Positions 17,656 to 27,081 of a DNA stretch of 64,000 bases are shown here, one piece after another. The notes below the pieces were generated by a model. It ran no database searches, was not told the DNA's origin, and worked only from the letters and a program-made list of their open reading frames with translations. How positions within the stretch are numbered: position 1 is the first letter of the stretch; the number at the start of each line of letters is the position of its first letter. Position numbers and translations under genes: made by a program. Source of the stretch: Sporosarcina sp. P33 (GTDB taxonomy: Bacteria > Bacillota > Bacilli > Bacillales_A > Planococcaceae); contig NZ_CP015027.1 in the NCBI RefSeq assembly GCF_002077155.1, positions 1,528,501-1,592,500 on the forward strand, in the 5' to 3' direction.

Positions 17656-18857
17656 TCTTGTCCTTTCTGTGCTGTCACTATATAAATCGGGTTTAACGGT
17701 TCAAAACGCGTTAAATGTAAAATTGGTTTACTCTTTGAGAGCTGAGTCTGCAATATGGATACTTCACAGCCTAACGCTTTTAGATGGCCCATCGCTTCAG
17801 CCAGATTTTCTATCGTGGCGATATTCATAACTAGTCGGCCATTTGGCTGTAAGCGCGAAATACAGGTTTGCAATAACTGCTCCATATTCCCGCCGTTACC
17901 GCCAATAAAAATTGCATGAGGGTCTGAGAATTCTTCCAGTCGGTCCGGTGCTTTGCCCAGCACCGCCACAAAATCTGTACGATGTCTCAGCTGATTTTCC
18001 AAGCAGTTTTCAAGGTCTCCCTCGTTTTTCTCAATGGCATAGACTGCCCCTTCGCGCGCTATTTTTGCTGCCTCAATCGCAACAGAACCTGTGCAAGTTC
18101 CAATGTCCCAAACTATGCTGTTTTCTTTAAGCTTTAGCTCCTGCAGACAAAGTGTCCGAATTTCTCTTTTCGTAATTAAGCCTTTATCCGGTTTTCGCTG
18201 CAGAAATGCATCATCCGGAATGCCAAGAGAAGCACGTTCCACTAGATGGCGCTGCTTTAAAATCACCACATTCAAAGGGGAAAATGAACTCTGTTCCATT
18301 TCATCCAATGAGAGAAAGCGGCAGCGTTCGTCTTCACCTTCCAGATTTTCAGCGATGAAGGCATCGTACTCCGTCATATTAAAGCGTTTTACATACGCCG
18401 CAATGGCTTGCGGAGAGTTTGTTTCATCGGTTAATACAGCTATTTTTTTACGCCCGTCTATTTTCTGTGCAAAACCTTTTATAGAACGGCCATGCAGGCT
18501 GACTATGTGCGCATCTTGCCAACTTTCCTGCATTTTTGAAAAAGCCAGCTGAACCGAGCTGGTATACGGATAGATCTCCAGAGGCAGTTTTTTCGCAAGT
18601 ACGCCTCCCAGTCCATAAAACAATGGATCGCCCGACACTAAAATAACAACATTACGTGTTTCTTCCTGTAATTCCGCTGTTAATGCTGACAAACCGCCCT
18701 TGATTACTCTCTTTTCTTTTTCGAATAAAGGGAAGAATTGAAGATGGCGTTCTCCGCCTACGAGCACATCACATTCATTGATCCACTCTATATATTGAGG
18801 GAGCAATCCTGCCGCGCCATTATCCCCTATACCAATCATTTTCATCCAATTTGTCAA
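17652..18857 (-). CDS. cbiET: Bifunctional cobalt-precorrin-7 C5-methyltransferase/decarboxylating C15-methyltransferase CbiET
   Basis: This fused enzyme adds methyls at C5 and C15 and removes the C12 acetate carboxyl. It has 401 residues. CbiE covers about 1-200 ([23 protein letters not shown]). CbiT covers about 215-400 with a class I SAM site ([16 protein letters not shown]) and IFIGGNGGN. The fusion matches the CobL/CbiET arrangement of Bacillus-type cob operons. The frame begins at TTG 18857, inside cbiD, with AAGG about 9 bases before it. ATGs at 18845 and 18839 are alternatives. Confidence 0.93.
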   Translation of the reverse strand: MTNWMKMIGIGDNGAAGLLPQYIEWINECDVLVGGERHLQFFPLFEKEKRVIKGGLSALTAELQEETRNVVILVSGDPLFYGLGGVLAKKLPLEIYPYTSSVQLAFSKMQESWQDAHIVSLHGRSIKGFAQKIDGRKKIAVLTDETNSPQAIAAYVKRFNMTEYDAFIAENLEGEDERCRFLSLDEMEQSSFSPLNVVILKQRHLVERASLGIPDDAFLQRKPDKGLITKREIRTLCLQELKLKENSIVWDIGTCTGSVAIEAAKIAREGAVYAIEKNEGDLENCLENQLRHRTDFVAVLGKAPDRLEEFSDPHAIFIGGNGGNMEQLLQTCISRLQPNGRLVMNIATIENLAEAMGHLKALGCEVSILQTQLSKSKPILHLTRFEPLNPIYIVTAQKGQE

Positions 18858-19956
18858 TGTTCTCAGCCTTTCCTAAACAGTCTCCATTCATGGCATACAA
18901 TGATGTTGATACTTCAATTTCGGCATTCATGTGATTCAGTGCATAATAGCAGCAGTTTTTACTCAGCGCCTCAAAGAACGCATCGTTTCCTTGGAGTATC
19001 TCGCCGACTTGTGATGCAGTGTTAGCCTGCAAAATTTCTTGCTGTGTTTGTTCATCGACACCTACTCTATTTGCCATTTCCGCCAAAAATCCGAAGTTGA
19101 TCGGTGCACTTTTTGAGTGAACCATCATTACGCCCTGTGCCAGCTTTGAAAACTTCCCCATCATTCCTACGAGAGACACTTTGGGTATTTTCTTACGTGC
19201 GATATTCTTAAGAGTAAAACCAATAAAGTCGCCCATTTCTATAAAGGCTTCTTCCGGCAAATGAGCATATTGTTTTAACGCAAACTTTTCACTGCGGCCG
19301 CCTGTCGTGATCACCACATGATCACAGCCTGCTTCTTTTGCCACACTGATCGCTTGCGCAATGCTTGCCATGAAGGCAGAACTCGAAAATGGCACAACTG
19401 TTCCGCGGGTTCCCAGAATGGAAATTCCTCCAATAATGCCAAGGCGCCCATTCAATGTTTTCTTGGCAATTTCTTCTCCGTCAGGCACGGAAATCACTAC
19501 ATCGATTCCGCGTTTCAATTGATAATAATCGTAACCTTCCTGTGCAACTCCGAGTATCATTTTACGCGGCACCGGGTTAATCGCCGCCTGTCCGACAGGG
19601 ACGGGCAGCCCCGGTTTTGTAACCCGTCCTACACCAATCCCTCCGTCCAAATGAATGCCATCTTCTTTTGAATAGTAAACAGTACTTTGGATCCGGGCTT
19701 TGTGTGTAGCATCAGGATCATCGCCGGCATCTTTGATGGTTTCGCACATTACGCCGCCATCGACTATTTCAAATGCCGATACTTTGAATGTGGCGTATTT
19801 GCCGACCGGTAAATAGATAGTGACTTCTTCCGGTACTTTCCCCGTCACTAATCCTTGCAGTGCTGCCTTTGTCATTGCCGTTGCACAAGATCCCGTAGTA
19901 TAACCATGACGCATTTTTGATGGGTCTTTTTTAGTTTGTTTGCTTTGCACGCTCAT
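18820..19956 (-). CDS. cbiD: Cobalt-precorrin-5B C1-methyltransferase CbiD
   Basis: Methylates C1 of the contracted ring in the cobalt-early route, following CbiG. About 378 residues with the CbiD signatures [17 protein letters not shown] near the N-terminus, [30 protein letters not shown] and [10 protein letters not shown]. Several starts are possible (ATG 19977, ATG 19956, GTG 19950), and none has a strong ribosome site because the gene begins inside cbiC. I chose 19956. It overlaps cbiET by about 38 bases. Confidence 0.93.
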   Translation of the reverse strand: MSVQSKQTKKDPSKMRHGYTTGSCATAMTKAALQGLVTGKVPEEVTIYLPVGKYATFKVSAFEIVDGGVMCETIKDAGDDPDATHKARIQSTVYYSKEDGIHLDGGIGVGRVTKPGLPVPVGQAAINPVPRKMILGVAQEGYDYYQLKRGIDVVISVPDGEEIAKKTLNGRLGIIGGISILGTRGTVVPFSSSAFMASIAQAISVAKEAGCDHVVITTGGRSEKFALKQYAHLPEEAFIEMGDFIGFTLKNIARKKIPKVSLVGMMGKFSKLAQGVMMVHSKSAPINFGFLAEMANRVGVDEQTQQEILQANTASQVGEILQGNDAFFEALSKNCCYYALNHMNAEIEVSTSLYAMNGDCLGKAENIDKLDENDWYRG

Positions 19957-20611
19957 CTGCCATGATCGAAATGGCATTCAGTGCGGCTACCGTCACTGTA
20001 CTGCCACCCTTTCTCCCTACATTAGTGATAAATGGAATACCCTCGAGTACTGCCAGTTCTTCTTTTGATTCGGCTGCCGAAACAAATCCTACCGGCATTC
20101 CAATGATTAAATCCGGTTTGGCGATTCCCTCTTTAATTAAACGGATTAACTCCAACAACGCAGTCGGCGCATTTCCGATCGCGTAAATTCCGCCTTCGTG
20201 CAAACGTGTTGCTTTTTGCATGGATATGATCGCACGTGTTGTACCTTGGGCCTTTGCTTCTTTTGCAACATCCTCATCCGCTATGTAGCAATGTAAATCG
20301 CTGCCATGTTTTTGGAATCGTTTGCGGCCTGAACCACTCTCTATCATTTGTACATCCACTACGACATGACGGCCTGCTAAAATTGATTGGATTCCTGCTT
20401 CGAGTGCATCCGGTGTAAAAATCATGCTGCGTCCTAACTCAAAATCTGCGGAAGCATGAATCACGCGCCGAACTACCATCCACTGCTCATCTGTAAATGG
20501 GTGTTCCCCCATCTCTTCTTTGATGATGGAGAAACTGTGATCATAAATTTTATCCGGATCTACAGTTAGCGGTGTGAATTTCGTATTAAAGTTCATGTTT
20601 GGATTTTTCAA
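19931..20611 (-). CDS. cbiC: Cobalt-precorrin-8 methylmutase CbiC
   Basis: Moves the C11 methyl to C12, giving cobyrinic acid. It has 226 residues, including RRVIHASADFELG with the catalytic His, plus GMPVGFVSAAESK and TNVGRKGGSTVTVAAL. A perfect AGGAGG lies 8 bases before a TTG at 20611, while the next ATG (20596) is too far away, so TTG is the likely start. It overlaps cbiJ by 26 bases and cbiD by 26. Confidence 0.95.
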   Translation of the reverse strand: MKNPNMNFNTKFTPLTVDPDKIYDHSFSIIKEEMGEHPFTDEQWMVVRRVIHASADFELGRSMIFTPDALEAGIQSILAGRHVVVDVQMIESGSGRKRFQKHGSDLHCYIADEDVAKEAKAQGTTRAIISMQKATRLHEGGIYAIGNAPTALLELIRLIKEGIAKPDLIIGMPVGFVSAAESKEELAVLEGIPFITNVGRKGGSTVTVAALNAISIMADERAKQTN

Positions 20612-21368
20612 GTGTAAAACCTCCTAGTAGTTGGGTAACTTTTTCAAAAGACGTACAAAAGTTTTCATATTGAACCTTCGGGCGTTTAATCAAAATAACT
20701 GGTATATCCAGTTCCAAGGCGGCTGTAATTTTCTCATCCACAGACCCTACTTTTCCGCTTTCCTTGGTAATCATTAGCGTCACATCATATTGCTCGCATA
20801 ACGACTTATTCAGTGATTCAGAAAATGGTCCTTGTATTGCGATAATATCTTTTTGTTTGATCCCTAATTTATCGCATTTTTCCATATTCCCTGCGTTTGG
20901 CAGCATTCTGCAGATCAGGCGAATTCCATCACGCAATAAGTAATCCGCAAATACTTCCAGCGTCTTACTTCCCGTCGTCAGCATAATCGTTCCTTTATGC
21001 GTTTGAGCCAGCCTTGCAGCGTCTTCGTAACTTTCAACTTCCGTAATCAGCGAAGAAACAAAATTCTCCTTCGGCCGTTCATAGCGGACATAAGGAATAC
21101 CGCATAGCTTAGCCGCTTCCATAGCCGTTTTCGAAGCTTCTTCCGCATAGGGATGACTGGCATCCACTACACAAGTCATTTCATTCTTCCGGATCAGCGC
21201 CGCCATATCATCCACTGTTAATCTGCCCACCTGATACGGAATATCGTTAGCTTGTAAACTTTCAGCAGCAGATTCCGTTACTACGGTGGCTATCAAAGAG
21301 TAGCCAAGACTCTGCAGATGAATGGCTAACGCTCTTGCGTCGCTAGTCCCTGCTAAAAATAAAATCAT
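20586..21368 (-). CDS. cbiJ: Cobalt-precorrin-6A reductase CbiJ
   Basis: NAD(P)H-dependent reduction of the macrocycle of cobalt-precorrin-6A. It has 260 residues beginning MILFLAGTSDARALA, with family segments DASHPYAEEAS and TTGSKTLEVF, and ITKESGKVGSVDEK near the C-terminus. AGGAGG precedes the ATG by 7 bases. It starts nine bases after cbiH60. Confidence 0.94.
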   Translation of the reverse strand: MILFLAGTSDARALAIHLQSLGYSLIATVVTESAAESLQANDIPYQVGRLTVDDMAALIRKNEMTCVVDASHPYAEEASKTAMEAAKLCGIPYVRYERPKENFVSSLITEVESYEDAARLAQTHKGTIMLTTGSKTLEVFADYLLRDGIRLICRMLPNAGNMEKCDKLGIKQKDIIAIQGPFSESLNKSLCEQYDVTLMITKESGKVGSVDEKITAALELDIPVILIKRPKVQYENFCTSFEKVTQLLGGFTLEKSKHEL

Positions 21369-21377
21369 GTGTTCCTC

Positions 21378-23054
21378 CTAATCCCCGCAAGGTGCCGGCT
21401 CTACTTCAATCTTGCAGCTCATGTCGTAATAGTCATAGTTCAATACTTTTTTCACTCGTTTAAAATACTTGAAGAAACGTTCATTAGGATGTGCATTTTG
21501 TTCGTATTCTTCTATAATTTTTGTGACTAATGGGATTAAATCATCCGGCTCAATCCCCTCAGCGATTGGCTGGGCAGCATGAGCAGTCCTGCCAACCGGC
21601 TTCGCTCCAATAAATAAATCGAATTTTTTCTTTCGGTACACAATCCCGATGTCGTCAAACACAGGGCGGTAACATGCCATTCCGCATCCATTAAATCCAA
21701 CATGCAGCTGCTTCGGAAGCTTCATGCCTTCAAACTTTGCAGCGATTTCTTCTGCGTACGGGATAGAATCAGCCTTTTCTCCGTAACAAAAATCGCACGC
21801 TTTTACTTTTAAGACTTCTCCCGCCGGCATGACTGTGAGGTGTTCTTTCTCAAGCTTTTCGACAATCAATTCAGGATTATCTGTTGTAACCTTTACTAAA
21901 AAACGATGATCTGGAGTATATTCCAAAGTACCTTTCTCACCAACGACTTCGGCTAATACAAGCATCTGCTCTGCTGTGATCATTTTATTAACAACACCCG
22001 GCGAAACAGAAAACTCAAAGATATTCTCGATCGGCTGTCTCACTAAAAACGGATTTTCTGCTTCTTCTTTCGACACCATAGACAAAGCCTTTAAAGCCAT
22101 ATCGATTGACTGAACTTTTTGCTGTTGTTCCGGCGCTTGCTTTGGCTTTTGTTCTTGTACTGGCGCCTGCTCGGTTACCGTACTTATGAGTTCCTCATAC
22201 CCTGACTGCGCTTCCCCGGTTTCCTGATCAAGCGCCCATGGTTCTGCTTCCTTTTTCAAACGCTGATGCGGTTTTAAACTTTGTTTTCCTTCTCCCAATG
22301 TATATTTACGCTGATAGCCCCGCGGTGTAATGATCTTATCATCGTAAAAGAAAGTGGAAGAGTTACCGATAATGACAGTTGTCAGCATCCCGATATCATG
22401 CTCAAGCATTTCTGATAATGTCGTCAGAACAATATGCTGATTTTCCCGATACGCACTTTTCACCAGCCCTACAGGGGTATCAGGGGCGCGATATTTCAGT
22501 AAAATATTTTGCGCTTCTACAATTTGGCGCGTCCGGCGTCCGCTTTTCGGATTGTATAAAGCAATTACAAAATCCGCCATCCCTGCAGCTTCAATACGTT
22601 TTTCGATAACAGTCCACGGTGTCAGATGATCACTTAAACTGATCGTACAAGAGTCATGCATGACAGGTGCTCCAAGTAAGCTCGCACATGAATTAATAGC
22701 TGAAATACCCGGAACAATTTCTACATCAATTCCTTCTGCTTCAGTCCAGCCCTTTTCAATCAGCACCTCATACACTAATCCGGCCATCCCGTACGCTCCT
22801 GAGTCACCGCTGGATATTACCGAAACAATACCGCCTGCCTCCGCTTTCTTAACCGCATCTTGTGCACGCGACACTTCTTCAGTCATTCCTGTGCTGACAA
22901 TGGACTTCGCCGTCACCAAATGCTTAATCAGCTCTACATACGTTTTATAGCCAATAATATAATCACTTGCCTGCAGTGCATCCAACGCCCGCCCCGTAAT
23001 ATGTTCAGTAGCACCGGGACCGAAGCCGACGACATAAATTTTTCCCTTTTTCAT
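21378..23054 (-). CDS. cbiH60: CbiH60: cobalt-factor III methyltransferase fused to a sulfite-reductase-like Fe-S domain
   Basis: Catalyses C17 methylation with ring contraction of cobalt-factor III. It has 558 residues. The tetrapyrrole-methylase domain occupies about 1-250 (VGFGPGATEHIT; SGDSGAYGMAG; VPGISAINSCASLLGAP). A Gln/Pro-rich linker runs about 255-340. A nitrite/sulfite-reductase ferredoxin-like domain completes the chain with a C-x2-C plus C-x3-C set (Cys420, Cys423, Cys457, Cys461), which probably binds a 4Fe-4S cluster. This matches the B. megaterium CbiH60 architecture I recall. GGAGGG lies 5 bases before the ATG; the upstream open frame runs through the riboswitch terminator and is not coding. 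First gene of the operon. Confidence 0.93.
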   Translation of the reverse strand: MKKGKIYVVGFGPGATEHITGRALDALQASDYIIGYKTYVELIKHLVTAKSIVSTGMTEEVSRAQDAVKKAEAGGIVSVISSGDSGAYGMAGLVYEVLIEKGWTEAEGIDVEIVPGISAINSCASLLGAPVMHDSCTISLSDHLTPWTVIEKRIEAAGMADFVIALYNPKSGRRTRQIVEAQNILLKYRAPDTPVGLVKSAYRENQHIVLTTLSEMLEHDIGMLTTVIIGNSSTFFYDDKIITPRGYQRKYTLGEGKQSLKPHQRLKKEAEPWALDQETGEAQSGYEELISTVTEQAPVQEQKPKQAPEQQQKVQSIDMALKALSMVSKEEAENPFLVRQPIENIFEFSVSPGVVNKMITAEQMLVLAEVVGEKGTLEYTPDHRFLVKVTTDNPELIVEKLEKEHLTVMPAGEVLKVKACDFCYGEKADSIPYAEEIAAKFEGMKLPKQLHVGFNGCGMACYRPVFDDIGIVYRKKKFDLFIGAKPVGRTAHAAQPIAEGIEPDDLIPLVTKIIEEYEQNAHPNERFFKYFKRVKKVLNYDYYDMSCKIEVEPAPCGD

Positions 23055-23070
23055 GGTTTCCCTCCAAATA

Positions 23071-23106
23071 AAAATGCCTACACTCCTTTTCAGGGGAGTG
23101 TAGGCA
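23071..23106 (-). terminator. Intrinsic terminator of the cobalamin riboswitch (expression platform)
   Basis: A 12-bp stem (23075-23086 with 23095-23106, TGCCTACACTCC and its complement) with an 8-base loop is followed on the minus strand by a T-rich stretch. It ends 17 bases before the cbiH60 start. Its place between the aptamer and the first gene marks transcriptional control by coenzyme B12. Confidence 0.9.
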
Positions 23107-23189
23107 CGTGAAAGTACGATAGAAACCATACTGAAACAAAAACAATTATTATCATTGTCCCGCCTATACTTCTCCCACCGAAAAGTAAG

Positions 23190-23355
23190 TGTCGTTTAAA
23201 TAAGCAGGTTTCCTGACTCAAGCTTCATTTTACTCTTACACCTTCCCGATTTCTCAGTGGTTTTGTAATTTCATCAGCTTTTACAGTAGCGGGGGCTGTA
23301 CCAGATTTTCACTGGTTTCCCTTTTAACTCACAGTGTGAGCACTTATTCAAATTA
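23190..23355 (-). promoter_or_regulatory. Cobalamin (B12) riboswitch aptamer
   Basis: Read on the minus strand, the conserved cobalamin-aptamer blocks are present in order: GGGAAACCAGTG, then CAGCCCCCGCTACTGTAA, then a GGGAAGG segment, then the B12 box GAGTCAGGAAACCTGC. The flanking halves GAATAAG and CTTATTT can close P1. It lies about 80 bases upstream of the terminator and controls the biosynthesis and uptake operon. Confidence 0.95.
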
Positions 23356-23373
23356 GTTTATTTAATTTTCATA

Positions 23374-23402
23374 AATATAACACACAATCTTCTAATCTAC
23401 AA
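23374..23402 (-). promoter_or_regulatory. Candidate sigma-A promoter of the cobalamin operon
   Basis: Minus strand: -35 TTGTAG (23397-23402), 17-base spacer, -10 TATATT (23374-23379). It places the transcript start just before the riboswitch P1. Confidence 0.55.
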
Positions 23403-23592
23403 ACTTACATTGAATTTATTTCAGTAACCTTTATGGCAGAACACTACTTTACCAACGATACTGGCGATTTATATTTCTAGAGCCAAAAGTATTTCTCATG
23501 GCCGCTATGTATTAATTAAACAGTTCTTAGTACAGCCCGAACTATTTTTCGGTTTTATTTATTATTTCACTGGGAGAGGAATTTGACATGCC

Positions 23593-23623
23593 AAAAACCC
23601 CTTCCCGAAAAATCGGAAAGAGG
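23593..23623 (-). terminator. Intrinsic terminator after rpsI
   Basis: An 11-bp stem, with several G-U pairs (23598-23608 with 23613-23623), a 4-base loop, then five T on the minus strand. It ends the rplM-rpsI transcript and separates it from the cobalamin promoter. Confidence 0.85.
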
Positions 23624-23648
23624 CTGTAATGTTTGGTATAAACCACTA

Positions 23649-24041
23649 TTAACGTTTTGAGAATTGTGGTGCACGACGAGCGCCGCGAAGACCGTACTTT
23701 TTACGTTCCTTCATACGTGGATCACGTGTCAGGAATCCTGCTGATTTAAGTGCTGCACGGAAATCAGGGTCCACAGTCAGTAATGCACGTGCAACACCGT
23801 GACGGATTGCGCCTGCTTGACCTGTGTAACCTCCACCTTTTACGTTAACATGGATATCGTAGCTTCCAAGTGTTTCTGTTGTAACCAGTGGTTGTTTGAT
23901 GACTTCACGAAGTGTTTCGAATGGTACGTAGTCCTCTACGTCGCGGTTGTTGACGACAATTTTACCTTCGCCAGGAACTAGACGTACACGAGCTACTGAA
24001 CTTTTACGACGGCCAGTGCCGATATATTGTACTTGTGCCAA
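23649..24041 (-). CDS. rpsI: 30S ribosomal protein S9
   Basis: S9 reaches the ribosomal P site with its basic C-terminal tail. It has 130 residues beginning [19 protein letters not shown] and ending in RAPQFSKR, with the Lys-Arg tail intact. GAGGAGGAAA lies before the ATG. It follows rplM by 19 bases, the standard bacterial pair, and is closed by a strong terminator downstream. Confidence 0.98.
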   Translation of the reverse strand: MAQVQYIGTGRRKSSVARVRLVPGEGKIVVNNRDVEDYVPFETLREVIKQPLVTTETLGSYDIHVNVKGGGYTGQAGAIRHGVARALLTVDPDFRAALKSAGFLTRDPRMKERKKYGLRGARRAPQFSKR

Positions 24042-24060
24042 GTGTGTTTCCTCCTCTTAA

Positions 24061-24498
24061 TTATCCACGAAGCTCATATGCTTCTGGTTTTTGTGCTGCG
24101 TGCTGGTGCTCTGGTCCTGCATATACGTGTAATTTCTTGATTGTCTGACGACCTAGAGGACCGTTTGGCAGCATTCCCTTGATCGCAAGTTCAAGCATTT
24201 TCACAGGGTAGTTTGTACGCATTTCAAGCGCAGTGCGTGACTTAAGGCTTCCTGTGTAGCCAGAGTGACGGTGATACATCTTATCTTTCAATTTGTTGCC
24301 TGTTAATTGGATCTTTTCAGCGTTGATGATGATTACGTGATCACCTGTGTCAACGTGTGGTGTAAACGTTGGTTTATGTTTACCGCGTAATAGTGTTGCA
24401 ACTTCTGAAGCAAGACGTCCAAGAGTCTGTCCTTCAGCGTCGACAACAAGCCAGTTACGTTCTACTTCGTGACCTTTAGCCATGAATGTTGTGCGCAT
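24061..24498 (-). CDS. rplM: 50S ribosomal protein L13
   Basis: L13 is an early-assembly large-subunit protein. It has 145 residues starting [23 protein letters not shown], with the family block [20 protein letters not shown]. An AGGAGG site precedes the ATG. The longer frame upstream runs through the leader and is rejected. Pairs with rpsI and has its own promoter and leader. Confidence 0.98.
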   Translation of the reverse strand: MRTTFMAKGHEVERNWLVVDAEGQTLGRLASEVATLLRGKHKPTFTPHVDTGDHVIIINAEKIQLTGNKLKDKMYHRHSGYTGSLKSRTALEMRTNYPVKMLELAIKGMLPNGPLGRQTIKKLHVYAGPEHQHAAQKPEAYELRG

Positions 24499-24514
24499 AT
24501 TGTATATCCTCCTA

Positions 24515-24600
24515 AAAATATCAATCTGTTCCGTTGTTTTCTCTATCCCTAAACACAAATAAACTTCCGGGGCTTATTGTGGGGTTATTGAAATACCATT
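24515..24600 (-). promoter_or_regulatory. L13 leader (candidate r-protein leader of rplM)
   Basis: The untranslated leader between the promoter and rplM has a hairpin (CACAATAA, 24574-24581, with TTATTTGTG, 24554-24562) around a GCCCCGGAAG loop, followed by TTAGGG, which can pair with the preceding CCCC. The position and look match the L13 leader known in Bacillales, probably an autoregulatory binding site. The Rfam match is from memory. Confidence 0.6.
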
Positions 24601-24604
24601 TATC

Positions 24605-24633
24605 ATGTTAACCTTTATTTCCAATAAAGTCAA
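24605..24633 (-). promoter_or_regulatory. Sigma-A promoter of rplM-rpsI
   Basis: Minus strand: TTGACT (24628-24633), 17-base spacer, TAACAT (24605-24610). It lies between truA and the L13 leader. Confidence 0.75.
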
Positions 24634-24671
24634 GCGTTTTTATGAATACGCCAGGATTAGTTGCCATGGCC

Positions 24672-25409
24672 TCAGTAGGTCACTTCGAGCAGGTACAAAC
24701 CGTGCGGCGGCGCAGTCTTCCCGGCTCTTTGACGATCTTTTGCTTCAAGAATTTTACCGACATCTTCAGGTTCGTCCCAGCCAATTCCCACCGCCAGCAA
24801 AACACCTGCAATCGTGCGCACCATGTTGTAAAGAAACCCATCTCCTTCCACTTCAAGCACCAGTTCATCCTGCTGCCGCTCAAGGGTCAGTTTGCGGATT
24901 GTCCGAACTTTATTGGAAGTGGCGGTTTTCGCGGAACAGAAACTGGTGAAATCATGTGTGCCGATTAAATACGCGGCACCTTCTTTCATCCGTTCCACAT
25001 CGGGATTCCATCTGCCTAAGTGAACAGCAAAGTTGCGCTCAAACGGACTCTGCAGTTCACCATATGACCATTTATAACGATATGTCTTGCCCTTTGCTCC
25101 GTAGCGCGCATGAAAATCGTCGGCCGCTCTTTCAACGGCTGTAATGCGCACATCTTTCGGCAGCAGCACGTTCAATGCCATCAGCCAGCGGTCTCCCAAA
25201 TCAAGCGGTGTATCAAAATGAATGACCTGACCGAGGGCATGTACACCGGCATCAGTCCGGCCGCTCGCCACCGCATGAGATGTCGGATCTTTATGCAGTT
25301 TAACAAGTGCTTTATCAATTTCAGACTGAACCGTGCGCATGCCCGGCTGCGACTGATAGCCCGCAAAATCCGTTCCGTCATACGCAACAACGGCTTTCAT
25401 TCGTTTCAA
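24672..25409 (-). CDS. truA: tRNA pseudouridine(38-40) synthase TruA
   Basis: Converts uridines 38-40 of tRNA anticodon arms to pseudouridine. About 245 residues; the catalytic Asp lies in ASGRTDAGVHALGQ, and the YRYKWSYG and GDGFLYNMVRTI motifs are present. The start is uncertain: I chose TTG 25409, which gives MKRMKAVVAYDGTDF with GAGG upstream; ATG 25400 is also possible. Longer frames overlap ecfT heavily. Last gene of the ecfA1-ecfA2-ecfT-truA unit, as in B. subtilis. Confidence 0.94.
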   Translation of the reverse strand: MKRMKAVVAYDGTDFAGYQSQPGMRTVQSEIDKALVKLHKDPTSHAVASGRTDAGVHALGQVIHFDTPLDLGDRWLMALNVLLPKDVRITAVERAADDFHARYGAKGKTYRYKWSYGELQSPFERNFAVHLGRWNPDVERMKEGAAYLIGTHDFTSFCSAKTATSNKVRTIRKLTLERQQDELVLEVEGDGFLYNMVRTIAGVLLAVGIGWDEPEDVGKILEAKDRQRAGKTAPPHGLYLLEVTY

Positions 25410-25414
25410 TTTCT

Positions 25415-26212
25415 TCACTTCCTCACCCACAGCAATACACCTACTAACATCACAAATGCTATCAGCACCGCTGTATCTCTCATTTGCCAAGAAAGCTGGC
25501 GGAATCTTGTGCGGCCCTCTCCGCCCCGATAGCCCCGCACTTCCATTGCGACGGCCAGATCTTCGGCACGTTTGAATGCACTGACAAACAGCGGAACGAG
25601 CAGCGGAATGACCGCCTGCACCCGTTCTTTGATCGAGCCGGTGCTCAAATCAGAACCTCTTGCAAGCTGTGCCTTTAAAATCTTATCCGTTTCATCCATC
25701 AGCGTCGGAATGAACCGCAAAGAAATCGACATCATCAGCGCCAATTCATGCACAGGCAATTTAAACTTCTTAAACGGATTCAGCAATGTCTCCAAACCGT
25801 CTGTAATGGAGATGGGAGAAGTCGTCAGCGTCAATACAGTAGTTACGAGAACGAGCACGAGGAATCGAATGGAAATAAAGATCCCCATGCGTAATCCTTC
25901 TTCGTAAATTTTGATAAACTTCCATTCAAATACAATAGGGCCTTCACGCGTGAAGAAAATATGTAATAGAAGTGTAAAGATAATCAAAAAGATAACCGGT
26001 TTTAAACCATTGATCAGAAAGTAAGGTCTGATGCGTGCCAGCGCGATGACAAATGCGGTAAAGCCAAGCAACACGGCGTAAGACCATGCGTTATTCGCAA
26101 GAAACACTGCCGCTACGAATAAAAAGACGAACAGCAGTTTGGAACGCGGATCCATGCGATGCACAACTGAAGTGCCGGGAATAAATCGGCCGATAATCAT
26201 TTTTTCTAACAT
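25415..26212 (-). CDS. ecfT: ECF transporter transmembrane component EcfT
   Basis: Membrane scaffold of group II energy-coupling-factor vitamin importers, shared by several S components. It has 265 residues with hydrophobic helices in the N-terminal half. The two cytoplasmic coupling helices carry the Ala-Arg-Gly (QLARGSDLS) and VRGYRGG motifs that contact the ATPases. It overlaps ecfA2 by seven bases. No S component is in the window. Confidence 0.95.
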   Translation of the reverse strand: MLEKMIIGRFIPGTSVVHRMDPRSKLLFVFLFVAAVFLANNAWSYAVLLGFTAFVIALARIRPYFLINGLKPVIFLIIFTLLLHIFFTREGPIVFEWKFIKIYEEGLRMGIFISIRFLVLVLVTTVLTLTTSPISITDGLETLLNPFKKFKLPVHELALMMSISLRFIPTLMDETDKILKAQLARGSDLSTGSIKERVQAVIPLLVPLFVSAFKRAEDLAVAMEVRGYRGGEGRTRFRQLSWQMRDTAVLIAFVMLVGVLLWVRK

Positions 26213-27081
26213 GGCCGTTCCCCTCTTCTCGCAATGACCGTGGAAAGCTCTTGCGCCAGCATCTCTTCCGTCAGCGCGATTCTGTCAAACGTATCCCCGG
26301 TCATCGATTCCATTTTACGCTGAAAACGAACAGAACGCGGTACACTAAGCCGAAACGAATGCAGCCGTTCTTCTTGATTGAATATTTCTTCAGGTGTTCC
26401 TTCCATGACAGACGTGCCTTCATGCATCACAACGATCCTATCGCTGTAACGTGCCGCGTCTTCCATACTGTGCGTCACTAAAATCGTTGTCAGATTCTCA
26501 GTTTTATGCAGATGGTGAAACAAGTCCATAATCTCCTTACGGCCTTTCGGGTCCAGGCCCGCTGTCGGTTCATCCAGCACTAAGACAGACGGCTTGAATG
26601 CAAGTACGCCTGCAATAGCCACACGCCTCATTTGGCCTCCTGAGAGCTCAAACGGAGACTTTTGCAATACGTCCTCAGGCAATCCAAGAAGCTTCACCAG
26701 TTCATGCGCCCGCTCTTTCGCAATCTCTTTCGGAACTCCAAAATTCAGCGGGCCAAACATAATATCTTTTTCCACAGTCTCCTCAAACAGCTGATGCTCA
26801 GGAAACTGAAAAACGATACCGACCTGATGGCGGACTTCTTTCATCTCCCTGCCCTTCGTCTGAGCTGTTATCACAGTATCACCAATCTTTACAACCCCTT
26901 CAGAAGGCTTTAACAGACCATTCAAATGAAGCAATAAAGTAGATTTGCCGGATCCTGTATGACCGATGATTGATGTATAAGAGCCTGAAGGAATCGTAGC
27001 TGACACGTCCTGCAGCGCCCGTTTCTCAAACGGTGAATCTTTTGCATATAAATAGCCTACTTGCTGAAGTGAAATGTCCAC
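26206..27081 (-). CDS. ecfA2: ECF transporter ATPase EcfA2
   Basis: Second ATPase of the ECF module. It has 291 residues with Walker [10 protein letters not shown], the Q-loop region FQFPEHQLF, the signature LSGGQMRR, Walker B VLVLDEP and a switch His (VTHSMED). [13 protein letters not shown] is characteristic of EcfA2, against [10 protein letters not shown] of EcfA1 next door. Overlaps ecfA1 by 25 bases. Confidence 0.95.
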   Translation of the reverse strand: MDISLQQVGYLYAKDSPFEKRALQDVSATIPSGSYTSIIGHTGSGKSTLLLHLNGLLKPSEGVVKIGDTVITAQTKGREMKEVRHQVGIVFQFPEHQLFEETVEKDIMFGPLNFGVPKEIAKERAHELVKLLGLPEDVLQKSPFELSGGQMRRVAIAGVLAFKPSVLVLDEPTAGLDPKGRKEIMDLFHHLHKTENLTTILVTHSMEDAARYSDRIVVMHEGTSVMEGTPEEIFNQEERLHSFRLSVPRSVRFQRKMESMTGDTFDRIALTEEMLAQELSTVIARRGERPC

